Below, piece by piece: positions 8,767-17,337 of a stretch of 64,000 bases of DNA. Numbering within the stretch: position 1 is the first letter of the stretch; every line of letters begins with the position of its first letter. The notes under the pieces were generated by a model. It worked only from the letters and a program-made list of their open reading frames with translations. It searched no databases and had not been told where the DNA came from. The DNA comes from [Muricauda] lutisoli (nom. illeg.) (GTDB lineage: Bacteria > Bacteroidota > Bacteroidia > Flavobacteriales > Flavobacteriaceae). Both the position numbers and the translations under genes were made by a program. The stretch spans positions 248,001 through 312,000 of the forward strand of contig NZ_JAFLND010000001.1 of NCBI RefSeq assembly GCF_017313105.1. The letters are read 5' to 3'.

Positions 8767-11733
8767 ATGCAGAATAAAGGACTTATAAGGCTTTTCGCTA
8801 TCCTTTTTGGCTTGGTGAGCATCTATCAGTTGTCTTATACTTTCATCACTAATAAGTTGGAAGGAGACGCTGAAGCATACGCTGTTAGCCAAATTTCGGA
8901 GGCTGAGGAAGACTATGTTGCAAAGCGTGAAGCTTTAGAAGCATCGTATTTGGACTCCATCAGTGACAACACTGTTTTGGGCTTTACGAGCTATGAGGAA
9001 GCCAAGACCAAAGAGTTGAACAAAGGATTGGACCTTAAGGGAGGTATCAACGTTACCTTGCAGATTTCCGTGAAGGATATCTTGAAAGGCTTGGCCAACA
9101 ATACCAAAAACCCGGTTTTCAACAAAGCATTGGCCGATGCCGATGAAGCTTCAACAAATAGTGACGATACGTATTTGGAGCTATTCTTTGATGCCTTTGA
9201 TAATATTAAGGGCGATACCAAATTGGCTTCCCCTGATATTTTTGCGAACAAGGGACTTAGTGATGATGTCAATTTTCAAATGACGGATGATGAGGTAAAA
9301 CCTATCATCAGGAGAAAAATTGATGAATCCATTGTTTCTGCATTTGAAGTACTTCGTGAGCGTATTGACGGATTCGGGGTAACCCAACCAAACATTCAAA
9401 GAGAAGGAAACTCCGGAAGGATCGTAGTGGAGCTTCCCGGTGCAAAGGATATTGCTCGTGCACAAGAGCTGTTGTCCAGTACGGCACAATTGGAGTTTTG
9501 GGAAACGTATCCACAAAGTAACCAAAGCCTTGGGAACTTTTTGGTTAACGCCAACGAACGTTTAAAAGAGATTTTGGAGCCTGAAGCTACCGAAGAGGAA
9601 GTTTCCAAACCAGAATCTGAGATTGACTCCCTGCTTTCTGATGTTTCGCAAGATTCATTGGACATGGCTCAGGACGTTAACCCAATATTGGGCAAATTGC
9701 TACCGGCCAACCCAGGTAGCCACGCAATAGCCCGTGCTATGGTTTCCGATACTGCCGAATTGGGCGGTTATTTGAGAATGCCAGAGATCAAAAGATTATT
9801 GCCAAACGATATTCAATTTACCAAGTTCCTTTGGGAGCGTCCATCCAAGGATGCTGAGGTAGTTGATTTGTATGCATTAAAATCCAATAGGGAAGGTACT
9901 CCAAGAATAAGCGGTGACGTAGTTTCCGATGCACAGGATACTTTTGACCAGTTCAACAAACCTGCTGTTAGCATGACGATGAATACACGTGGTGCCAAGG
10001 AGTGGGAAGAATTAACAGGTGATGCCTACAACAACCAAACTGGTATTGCCATTGTTTTGGATAACAAGGTATATACGGCACCCGGTGTTTCTTCAGGACC
10101 TATTTCTGGTGGACGTTCAGAAATCACAGGTACATTTACCGTAAACGAAACCAAAGATATCGCCAACGTATTGCGTGCAGGTAAACTTCCTGCCTCTGCA
10201 GAGATTATAGACTCTTTTGTAGTAGGGCCTTCATTGGGTCAAGAAGCGATCAACAGTGGTTTGATGTCCTTCGTAATAGCTATGCTATTTGTATTGGTGT
10301 GGATGATTTTCTATTATGGAAGAGCAGGAGTTTTTGCCGATATCGCACTATTGTTCAACATTCTTTTGATTTTTGGGGTGTTGACCAGCCTTGGAGCTGT
10401 GCTAACGTTGCCAGGTATTGCGGGTATCGTATTAACCATTGGTATGTCGGTGGATGCCAACGTACTTATTTTTGAAAGGGTAAAAGAAGAATTGGAGCGT
10501 GGAAAAGGAAAGGCACAGGCCATTGCCGACGGTTTTGGAAATGCTTTGTCCTCTATTTTGGATGCCAATATTACCACAGGGCTTACCGCGATCATCCTCT
10601 TTATTTTTGGTTCAGGACCCATTAAAGGTTTTGCCACGACTTTGATGATTGGTATTGTAACCTCATTGTTCACAGCGATTTTTGTGACTCGTCTGATGAT
10701 CAATGCCTATACCAGCAAAAAAGGCCGTCGATTGGATTTCAGTACAGGAATCACCAAGAACCTGTTCAAGAACTTGAGCATAGATTTCTTGTCCAAGCGT
10801 AAAGTAGCTTACATCATTTCTGGAATCTTGTTGGCAGTAAGTATCTTTTCATTGGCAACAAATGGTCTTCAACAAGGTGTGGATTTTGTAGGTGGACGTT
10901 CCTACCAAATTCGATTTGAACAAGCAGTGAACCCTTCCGAGATAGCTGGTGACTTAAATTCGGTATTTGGAAGCGGAACCAATGCAAAAACTTTTGGAGC
11001 TGCCAATCAAATTATAATAACAACCAATTATAGGTTCGAAGAAAATGGACCGGAAGTGGATACTGCAATTTTGAACGAAATGTTCACACATCTTCAAAAA
11101 TACTTCCCTGACGGTACCACTTATGATGATTTTAAACCCGGAGGTACAGCAGAAGACCTTGGTGTGTTGAAATACCGTAAGGTTGGTCCTACCATTGCCG
11201 ATGATATTAAAAAGAGCGCCATTTTGGCCATTATAGGCTCATTGGCAGTAGTTTTCCTATACATCTTATTGCGATTTAGAAAATGGCAATTCTCTTTGGG
11301 TGCTGTTGTTGCGGTATTCCACGATGTGATGATTGTATTGGGTATATTCTCCTTGACCGGAAGCATTATGCCTTTTAATATGGAAATTGATCAAGCCTTT
11401 ATTGCGGCTATCCTAACGGTAATTGGATATTCCCTTAACGATACGGTGGTAGTATTCGACCGTATTCGTGAAGTTACCGGCCTAAAGGGTTGGAAAGGTG
11501 GAGAACATATCAACCTGGCGTTGAACAGTACATTGAGTAGAACATTGAATACATCTTTGACAACATTGATCGTGTTGTTGGCCATCTTCATCTTCGGTGG
11601 GGAAAGCTTGAGAGGATTTATGTTCGCCATGATCGTAGGTGTGGTTGTAGGTACGTATTCTTCCGTATTTATTGCAACACCCGTGATGTTCGACTCATTA
11701 AAGAAGAAAATTGCTGCTGCTACAGGAGCATAG
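8767..11733 (+). CDS. secDF: Fused protein translocase SecDF
   Basis: A single 988-residue polypeptide carries both SecD and SecF, the proton-driven inner-membrane helper of SecYEG secretion. After the first membrane helix comes a large periplasmic region with DLKGGINVTLQI (SecD P1) and a middle portion with an acidic, low-complexity insert (about residues 275-300). The SecD membrane part ends in GMSVDANVLIFERVKEE, and the SecF half repeats this as GYSLNDTVVVFDRIREV. Fused SecDF is normal in Bacteroidota. It has its own promoter at 8698 and a strong shared terminator at 11764. Confidence 0.97.
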   Translation: MQNKGLIRLFAILFGLVSIYQLSYTFITNKLEGDAEAYAVSQISEAEEDYVAKREALEASYLDSISDNTVLGFTSYEEAKTKELNKGLDLKGGINVTLQISVKDILKGLANNTKNPVFNKALADADEASTNSDDTYLELFFDAFDNIKGDTKLASPDIFANKGLSDDVNFQMTDDEVKPIIRRKIDESIVSAFEVLRERIDGFGVTQPNIQREGNSGRIVVELPGAKDIARAQELLSSTAQLEFWETYPQSNQSLGNFLVNANERLKEILEPEATEEEVSKPESEIDSLLSDVSQDSLDMAQDVNPILGKLLPANPGSHAIARAMVSDTAELGGYLRMPEIKRLLPNDIQFTKFLWERPSKDAEVVDLYALKSNREGTPRISGDVVSDAQDTFDQFNKPAVSMTMNTRGAKEWEELTGDAYNNQTGIAIVLDNKVYTAPGVSSGPISGGRSEITGTFTVNETKDIANVLRAGKLPASAEIIDSFVVGPSLGQEAINSGLMSFVIAMLFVLVWMIFYYGRAGVFADIALLFNILLIFGVLTSLGAVLTLPGIAGIVLTIGMSVDANVLIFERVKEELERGKGKAQAIADGFGNALSSILDANITTGLTAIILFIFGSGPIKGFATTLMIGIVTSLFTAIFVTRLMINAYTSKKGRRLDFSTGITKNLFKNLSIDFLSKRKVAYIISGILLAVSIFSLATNGLQQGVDFVGGRSYQIRFEQAVNPSEIAGDLNSVFGSGTNAKTFGAANQIIITTNYRFEENGPEVDTAILNEMFTHLQKYFPDGTTYDDFKPGGTAEDLGVLKYRKVGPTIADDIKKSAILAIIGSLAVVFLYILLRFRKWQFSLGAVVAVFHDVMIVLGIFSLTGSIMPFNMEIDQAFIAAILTVIGYSLNDTVVVFDRIREVTGLKGWKGGEHINLALNSTLSRTLNTSLTTLIVLLAIFIFGGESLRGFMFAMIVGVVVGTYSSVFIATPVMFDSLKKKIAAATGA

Positions 11734-11763
11734 TTTTTCGTTTTTTTACATTACACTTATAAG

Positions 11764-11789
11764 AAAGGCCCTCATTTTTGAGGGCCTTT
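11764..11789. terminator. Bidirectional terminator
   Basis: AAAGGCCCTCA and TGAGGGCCTTT form a near-perfect hairpin, four bases from the stop of the minus-strand glycosyltransferase and 30 bases past secDF. Confidence 0.85.
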
Positions 11790-11792
11790 GTT

Positions 11793-13256
11793 TTATACTT
11801 TGTTTGCTGATAATGTCCCTAGCCACGATAATAATTGACTGAACAAGGTAAAGTTTTGGATTACCCTGAGCTGACCGTTAAAGCCCCATTTATCTCTTTC
11901 TTTTGGGTGGTTGAGCATATAGGCCAAAGTTTTGGCTAAACTTTCAATATCCGTAGGGTCTGGGTTTATTTGCCCCGTTTGATTGTGGACTACTTGATAT
12001 TTGAGCCCGGCAGCGTTGGATACCAAAACGGGCTTTCTTTTCCACATGGCCTCTGTTGCGGTAAGCCCAAATCCTTCTTGGATAGAGTTCTGGACAATAA
12101 TGCTCGATGTTCGCTGAAGCGCATTTACGATCAAAGCATTCTGTTTCGGATTATCAAGGGGTAACAGTAATATGGCAATATCATTTTGCATACTGCTATC
12201 CACTTTTTTATAGGTTTCGGTAAGTTCCTTTAAAACTTCTTTGCCCTCGGGGTCATCGGATACAAAAGCAGGGTCAGGTCCACCCATCACCAATAAGGTC
12301 ATTTCAATACGCTTGTATTCCAAACTTTTTGGGTCACCGTATTTTCGGTTGTCCAATTTCATTTTAATGAAGGCTTCCATCAACTCCTTAAAACCTTTTA
12401 GGCGATCCCATCTGGAGATTTCAGTAACGATCGGGCGATAGATTAAATCTAGGTTTTGACCTGCATCCAAAACATCGAACGAACCATCTGGCATTACCTT
12501 TCTTACCAAATGTTCATATCGATGATAAAGAATGGCTTTATGGTCGTCCAAAATTCCGGACTGATATAAAATTCCAATGCACTTGTGCAACTGAAGTTCC
12601 CTGTTCTTATGGCTCAAAGGGTCAATGGCCGGTGGAATGATGGAGGTCCTATTTTTCAATGGCTTGGGAACATAGGAGGGGAGACTGAACACAAAATGGT
12701 CATAGTCATTTGTATATGGTTCCAAAAACTTCCAAACAGCATCTGTAACATCGGTATCTTCTTCCAGGCCGATATGGCATCTCCAAATAATGGAAACGTT
12801 TTTTTCTTTTTTGATCATGGCCGCCAAGGGCATGGGCTGTGGGTCATGTACCACAACAATATCGCCATCATTGATAAGTTCGAGGGCTTTGGAAAGGTTG
12901 TTGCGGTTAACTTCTTCGTAAATTTTGCGGTCTTCCTCTGTAAAAACACCGTTGCCACTGCCGTGAATGGCATTGTGAATGCGTTTGGTCAAATCAAAAA
13001 AGGCATCTTTTTTCGCTTCGATAACGAGCCATTCGATAGACACGCCCAACTCTCGCAATATGCGCATTTGACTTGGAAGCATTTCGGCTACACCTCCACC
13101 AATGGCCGTCGAGTTGATCATCCAAATGGTTCGCCCTTTAAGGGATTCGATAGGGTCTTTGGCCTGTTCCATAAAATCCAGAACAGAGGAGTAAAGGGAG
13201 CCGTATGCCTTGTAATCCACAAGTTTGGCACCTGGCTTGACATTTATTTTTTGCAT
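11793..13256 (-). CDS. GT4-family glycosyltransferase, trehalose synthase (TreT)-like
   Basis: A 487-residue GT-B glycosyltransferase. The N-terminal motif NSTAIGGGVAEML, followed by LGVSIEWLVIEA and a KRIHNAIHG segment, is the pattern of TreT-type enzymes, which join NDP-glucose and glucose into trehalose or make related glucosides. The donor domain carries SRWDRLKGF, MGGPDP and the E-x7-E-like stretch SIQEGFGLTATEAMWKRKPV. Neither a trehalose phosphatase nor other disaccharide genes are adjacent, so the acceptor is uncertain. It is a single-gene unit ending at the terminator shared with secDF. Confidence 0.85.
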   Translation of the reverse strand: MQKINVKPGAKLVDYKAYGSLYSSVLDFMEQAKDPIESLKGRTIWMINSTAIGGGVAEMLPSQMRILRELGVSIEWLVIEAKKDAFFDLTKRIHNAIHGSGNGVFTEEDRKIYEEVNRNNLSKALELINDGDIVVVHDPQPMPLAAMIKKEKNVSIIWRCHIGLEEDTDVTDAVWKFLEPYTNDYDHFVFSLPSYVPKPLKNRTSIIPPAIDPLSHKNRELQLHKCIGILYQSGILDDHKAILYHRYEHLVRKVMPDGSFDVLDAGQNLDLIYRPIVTEISRWDRLKGFKELMEAFIKMKLDNRKYGDPKSLEYKRIEMTLLVMGGPDPAFVSDDPEGKEVLKELTETYKKVDSSMQNDIAILLLPLDNPKQNALIVNALQRTSSIIVQNSIQEGFGLTATEAMWKRKPVLVSNAAGLKYQVVHNQTGQINPDPTDIESLAKTLAYMLNHPKERDKWGFNGQLRVIQNFTLFSQLLSWLGTLSANKV

Positions 13257-13338
13257 GTATGGGAAAAGTTAATGATTGAATTCCCTATAAGATAGCAAAA
13301 AAACGGATGGGTTATCTAAGTAGTTGTTTTTTAATTGT

Positions 13339-14589
13339 TTAATGATCTAACCTGATTCCTTTTGAGCCATTTTCTGAGAGATGGAGCTCATAAATATATT
13401 CAGGTTCCAACTGTGGCTCTTTTCGGTGGGAGACAAAAACAATGGCAGAATCACTTTCTTTGGCTATTTTGTTCACCAAGGCTACAAATAAGTTGGCGCT
13501 GGCATCGTCCAAACCAGCTGTGGGCTCATCCAAAATTAGTAAAGGTGGATGCTTTACCATGGCGCGGGCCATCATTACCAAACGTTTGTCCCCGACAGAT
13601 AAGTCCCGAAAGTGTTCGTTTTTTCTATGTTCTAGGTTTAAAAGATCTAGCCATTGGTTGGCCAGTTGTTTTTCGCTATCGGTTGGCAGCACATAAAGTC
13701 CAATGGAGTCATGTAATCCGGAAATAATCATATTTTCCAAGCTGTGGTAACCACGAAATTTATTGGTGATGGCAGGGGTATAGTATCCAATTTTTTGTTT
13801 CAGGTCCCAAACACTTTCACCGCTTCCTTTTTTTTGTCCAAAAATGGTGAGGTCTTGGCCGTAGCCTTTATGACTGTCACCTGTAATCATGGACAATAAA
13901 GTGGATTTCCCGCTCCCATTGGGGCCGATCAGTTGCCAGAACTCTCCCTTTTTGATGGTCCAATCTATTTTGTCCAGCACTTGGCGGCCATCAAAACCAA
14001 CGGAGACCTTTTTAAAGCTCACCAATTCCTTTAGGTCAACAGCAATCGGGGACAAGGGTGGCGGTATGGAACCTTTAAAATTGATGGATTCGGTTTTGTT
14101 TTCTTCCCAAAAGACATCGGGGGATTCATAGAGATGCAAGCTATCCCCATCCAGTTTAAAAAAGTGGTTGGTATGGGGCAATATATCATCCAATCTGCTT
14201 GCTAATTGAACCACAATTTTACGGGAAGCAATATCCGAAAGCTGTTCTTTAAGTTTGGCTTGGGTGGCCACATCCAAATTGTCAAAAGGATTTACAAGCA
14301 CCATAAAATCAGGGTTCTGCTGCAACAAGTAGTTGAGTAGTGCCTTTTTCTGTTCACCGCTGCTCATGGTTTTTAAGGGTTGTTCGCCGTTCTTGGTCAA
14401 AATTTTGATATCGTGACGGTCTTCTTCGTCCATGTATCGATTGATTTCCGATCGCGAAAAGAGAAGCCCTTTTAAAGGTTGTAGCGCTTGCAATCCGTCA
14501 ACGGGACGATTACTGAGCAAGTCCTGGACCAATTGGTCGGTGTTGGACTTGTTCTGTGTAAGAATAGCGTAGCTTTTGGGTGGCTTCAT
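13339..14589 (-). CDS. ABC ATPase with degenerate N-terminal domain, ModF-like
   Basis: A soluble 416-residue protein with two ABC-type domains and no membrane segments, resembling ModF/photorepair-type ATPases. The C-terminal domain is intact: Walker A GPNGSGKST at 222-230, signature LSVGD at 331-335, Walker B LLILDEP at 351-357 and the H-loop His389. The N-terminal domain has a signature-like SSGEQ (76-80) and a worn Walker B (DFMVLVNPFDNLD), but no Walker A loop and no conserved glutamate. It may therefore bind nucleotide only at composite sites. It is a single gene, separated by about 80 bases from the glycosyltransferase gene. Confidence 0.8.
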   Translation of the reverse strand: MKPPKSYAILTQNKSNTDQLVQDLLSNRPVDGLQALQPLKGLLFSRSEINRYMDEEDRHDIKILTKNGEQPLKTMSSGEQKKALLNYLLQQNPDFMVLVNPFDNLDVATQAKLKEQLSDIASRKIVVQLASRLDDILPHTNHFFKLDGDSLHLYESPDVFWEENKTESINFKGSIPPPLSPIAVDLKELVSFKKVSVGFDGRQVLDKIDWTIKKGEFWQLIGPNGSGKSTLLSMITGDSHKGYGQDLTIFGQKKGSGESVWDLKQKIGYYTPAITNKFRGYHSLENMIISGLHDSIGLYVLPTDSEKQLANQWLDLLNLEHRKNEHFRDLSVGDKRLVMMARAMVKHPPLLILDEPTAGLDDASANLFVALVNKIAKESDSAIVFVSHRKEPQLEPEYIYELHLSENGSKGIRLDH

Positions 14590-14619
14590 GTGGCAAAACG
14601 TATGACCCTAAAATTACGA

Positions 14620-15144
14620 TTATCCTTGGTTCACCCGAAAAATATTAACCGGATTATTCTTGTATGTGGTGGTTTTGTCCAACAACATACCATTTTTAAG
14701 TGCTACTTTTTGCGATGGCAGATTGTCCACATGGATAATGGAAATCAATGAATCTGCAAGATTGTTTTCAAAGGCAAACTCCTTACATTTTTTAGCAGCT
14801 TCGAAAGCAAACCCTTGTAGCCAAAAATTTGGTAATACCGAATACCCAATTTCCAGTTCTTTTACATTATCCACGGTTTGAACAAGGAGCCCACAGATTC
14901 CGACCAGCTCTCTAGATTCTTTTAAAATAAGAGCGTTCATTCCACCCAAATCATTGTTGTAGCGTTCAAAAATTCGATCAAACTGTGTTCTGCATGCTTC
15001 AACGGGGTTAGTGGGAAGTCCTTGCCAATATTGGGTGGATTTTGGGTTGAGCTAAAAGGGTAGCCAATCCTCAAAATCCGACTCCTCGAGCTTTCGAAAA
15101 ATCAAACGATTCGAAACTTGGTTTTCTAAGAGATATTTAGGCAT
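14620..15144 (-). pseudogene. GNAT acetyltransferase interrupted by in-frame TAG
   Basis: Reading from ATG at 15144, which directly abuts the TAA stop of the DUF192 gene, gives a 174-residue GNAT N-acetyltransferase: MPKYLLENQVSNRLIFRKL, then the body ending FRVNQG. Codon 31, at 15054-15052, is TAG. Downstream of it the same frame continues in family-like sequence (STQYWQGLPTNPVEACR, then ELEIGYSVLPNFWLQGFAFEA, which is the acetyl-CoA-binding region, and NLPSQKVALKNGM). No frameshift is needed, so one base substitution would restore the gene. A shorter product could start at 14949 or 14937, but it would lack the N-terminal strand and helices. A nonsense mutation or a sequencing error are the simplest readings. 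Confidence 0.8.
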
Positions 15145-15633
15145 TTAATTACGCGAAAATGAGATGCTATCCCCAACTTGCAAACCTAATTGGTCGGAAA
15201 GCCCTGCATTGATTTCCAACACATATTTTGCGGGCGCATTGGAAGGAAGCGTATCTTCATTGAAGGGTTCAGCGTTTTTTTGGAAGCTCACAATCTTCAT
15301 TCCCGAATTAATGTAAATAATATCCAAAGGTATTTCGGTGTTCTTCATGTAAAAGTACTGTAAAGACTCTGTAGGCTGAATGAAGAGCATACCTCGATCT
15401 TGTTTCATGGATTTTCGGTACATAAGCCCAGTTTGGGTCTCGTACTCCGTTTCGGCTATCTCAATATCAAAATTGGCCTTGATGGAATCTGTTTCTGTTG
15501 CCAGCACGGCAAGTTCACCTTCTTTGGTAAATGTGATGGTCTCTGTTTTAATCGATTGTTTGGACTCCGTTTTACACGATGCCAAAACAAAGGTGAACGC
15601 CAGAAGGGCTACTTTTAAAATTTGTATCATCAA
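15145..15633 (-). CDS. DUF192 family lipoprotein
   Basis: A 162-residue protein with a signal peptide and lipobox (VLASC, Cys about 19), then a DUF192 domain: FDIEIAETEYETQTGLMYRKSM, GMLFIQP, YMKNTEIPLDIIYI and the closing DSISFSR. DUF192 proteins are small exported beta-barrel-like domains of unclear function. The gene lies one base downstream of lgt, whose product would lipidate it, and its stop codon touches the ATG of the broken GNAT gene, so lgt, DUF192 and GNAT form one operon. Confidence 0.88.
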   Translation of the reverse strand: MMIQILKVALLAFTFVLASCKTESKQSIKTETITFTKEGELAVLATETDSIKANFDIEIAETEYETQTGLMYRKSMKQDRGMLFIQPTESLQYFYMKNTEIPLDIIYINSGMKIVSFQKNAEPFNEDTLPSNAPAKYVLEINAGLSDQLGLQVGDSISFSRN

Positions 15634-15634
15634 A

Positions 15635-16597
15635 TTACAGTTCTACGGGTGCTGGTTTAATCATAAAGTATACCCCGATTAAAATCATTGGGATGCTGAG
15701 CCACTGCCCTGTAGAAAGCATCCCCAAAGCATCTTCGAATCCACCTTGACTTTTCTTGTAGAATTCCACAAAGAACCGTACCACGAACAAGAGTACCATG
15801 AATAACCCAAAAAGGAAGCCTGGTTTGTCCTTCCAATCCGTTTTCCAATACAACAGGTAAAGTGCTATAAATACAAAAACGTAGCAAAAAGCCTCGTACA
15901 ATTGAGCTGGGTGACGGTAGGGAATGGATTGTAACACCTCCGAAAATTCCGGATTGTGCTGAATGGCCTTGTAAGCCGCGTTCGGGGTTTGTTCTTTAGT
16001 GAGTGCCATGGCCTGATAAGCCGGCATATCGTCCGAATCGCGGATAAAACGAGTTGCAAGAAAATAGGACTCATCTACTTTTTTACCGTTGATTTCGGAG
16101 TTGAAAAAATTACCGAACCTCACGAAAGCCGCACCAATGGCGGACGGAATTACCAATCTGTCCAACAGCCATAGCATTTTAATGTCTTTCCATTTACGGG
16201 TATACAACCATATACCGATAATGGCCGCAATGGTAGCACCATGACTGGCCAAGCCCGTAAACCCGGTAAACTCATAACCATTGATGATACCGAATAGAGA
16301 GCTGTTCGCACTTTCTCGAATAGGTAACAGGATTTCCGCCAAATGGTCTTTGTAGTAGTCCCAATCATAAAAGAAAACATGTCCCAAACGGGCACCCAAC
16401 ATAATCGAGACGACGGTATAAATAAAAAGGGAATCCAGTTTCTCCATGGATTTCTTTTCATTCAGGAAGATTTTCTTCATGATGAACCACCCAAGGACAA
16501 AGGCGGCAATCCATAACAAATTGTAATATTTTATCTGTAGAAAACCCAGTTTGAAAAGGGTTCCTTCGGGGTTCCAATCAAATCCGAGGAAATACAT
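15635..16597 (-). CDS. lgt: Prolipoprotein diacylglyceryl transferase
   Basis: Inner-membrane enzyme that transfers diacylglycerol from phosphatidylglycerol to the lipobox cysteine, the first step of lipoprotein maturation. The 320-residue polytopic protein holds LGARLGHVFFYDW, the SHGA histidine (His119), the Lgt signature around Arg160 (RFGNFFNSE) and HPAQLYEA (from His229). It is longer than E. coli Lgt because of a loop between residues about 170 and 225. It leads the operon with DUF192 and the broken GNAT gene. Confidence 0.96.
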   Translation of the reverse strand: MYFLGFDWNPEGTLFKLGFLQIKYYNLLWIAAFVLGWFIMKKIFLNEKKSMEKLDSLFIYTVVSIMLGARLGHVFFYDWDYYKDHLAEILLPIRESANSSLFGIINGYEFTGFTGLASHGATIAAIIGIWLYTRKWKDIKMLWLLDRLVIPSAIGAAFVRFGNFFNSEINGKKVDESYFLATRFIRDSDDMPAYQAMALTKEQTPNAAYKAIQHNPEFSEVLQSIPYRHPAQLYEAFCYVFVFIALYLLYWKTDWKDKPGFLFGLFMVLLFVVRFFVEFYKKSQGGFEDALGMLSTGQWLSIPMILIGVYFMIKPAPVEL

Positions 16598-16664
16598 TTA
16601 TCTAAATTTTGGACTAATATAACTACTTTGAACGGTTGCACGGTATTAATTGAAGTTCAATTTT

Positions 16665-16886
16665 TTAGGGAACGGGGTCAAATCCGCTTCCGCCCCAGGG
16701 GTTGCAACTGGCGATGCGTTTAATGGAAAGCCATCCCCCTTTAAAAAGCCCATGCTTTTTTAAGGCTTCCAAGGTGTATTGGGAGCATGTAGGGGTATAG
16801 CGGCATGTGGAGGGAAACATGGGGGAGATAAAAAGCTGGTAAAACCTTACCAGCAAAACAAATGGCGCTATCAAAATTTTCTTCAT
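16665..16886 (-). CDS. yidD: Membrane protein insertion efficiency factor YidD
   Basis: A small protein of 73 residues from the chosen start, containing the full YidD signature: [20 protein letters not shown], then [12 protein letters not shown] and the ending [12 protein letters not shown]. It assists YidC-dependent membrane protein insertion at the inner face of the membrane. An in-frame ATG seven codons upstream (16907) is possible, but MKKILIAPF at 16886 matches the usual N-terminus. It lies between lgt and the terminator of the aldehyde dehydrogenase unit. Confidence 0.93.
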   Translation of the reverse strand: MKKILIAPFVLLVRFYQLFISPMFPSTCRYTPTCSQYTLEALKKHGLFKGGWLSIKRIASCNPWGGSGFDPVP

Positions 16887-16923
16887 GCTTTCTATGGAAC
16901 AAAACAAAGAACAAGGTATGAAA

Positions 16924-16946
16924 AAGCCCCGACAAAGTCGGGGCTT
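16924..16946 (-). terminator. Terminator of the ALDH-DUF779 unit
   Basis: AAGCCCCGAC and GTCGGGGCTT form a perfect 10-base-pair stem with a three-base loop. On the minus strand it is followed by a T run and lies just past the DUF779 stop. Confidence 0.85.
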
Positions 16947-16949
16947 GGG

Positions 16950-17336
16950 TTAAACTTCTTCAGCGGGTTGCACGGGCTCCAAATGTTCCCGTTCCTCGTC
17001 CGTGTACAATCGTGACTTAATGACAAAACGGAGTCCTAGCGGAATTTCCAGACTAAAACTGGCACCACGTCCTGTAGTCACATCGACTGTAAGCTGTGTG
17101 TGTTTCCAGTATTCGAACTGGTCCTTGCTCATGAAAAAATCGCATCCGTGGATGGTACCCAATTTAACATCGTTTTCATTGAGCATCAATTCACCTTTTG
17201 GAAAGCACATAGGGGAGGAGCCGTCGCAGCAACCACCACTTTGATGAAACATAAGTTCACCATGGCGTTCCCTGAGCTGATCAATGATTTCAGTAGCCTT
17301 GTCCGAAACCAATACGCGTTTTATCAAATTTTCCAT
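16950..17336 (-). CDS. DUF779 protein, aldehyde dehydrogenase partner
   Basis: A 128-residue cytoplasmic protein with the DUF779 signature: a cysteine-rich HQSGGCCDGSSPMCFP loop near the N-terminus, then GCDFFMSKDQFEYWKHTQL and the FSLEIPLGLRFVIKSRLYT strand. DUF779 genes are repeatedly found beside acetaldehyde-type dehydrogenases; the cysteine loop could bind a metal, but the function is not settled. It begins one base after the dehydrogenase stop, so translation is coupled. Confidence 0.88.
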   Translation of the reverse strand: MENLIKRVLVSDKATEIIDQLRERHGELMFHQSGGCCDGSSPMCFPKGELMLNENDVKLGTIHGCDFFMSKDQFEYWKHTQLTVDVTTGRGASFSLEIPLGLRFVIKSRLYTDEEREHLEPVQPAEEV

Positions 17337-17337
17337 C

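Noticed and set aside
12585-13295. A 236-codon plus-strand frame inside the glycosyltransferase gene.
   Set aside because: It is the antisense shadow of a strongly conserved gene and shows no recognised protein.
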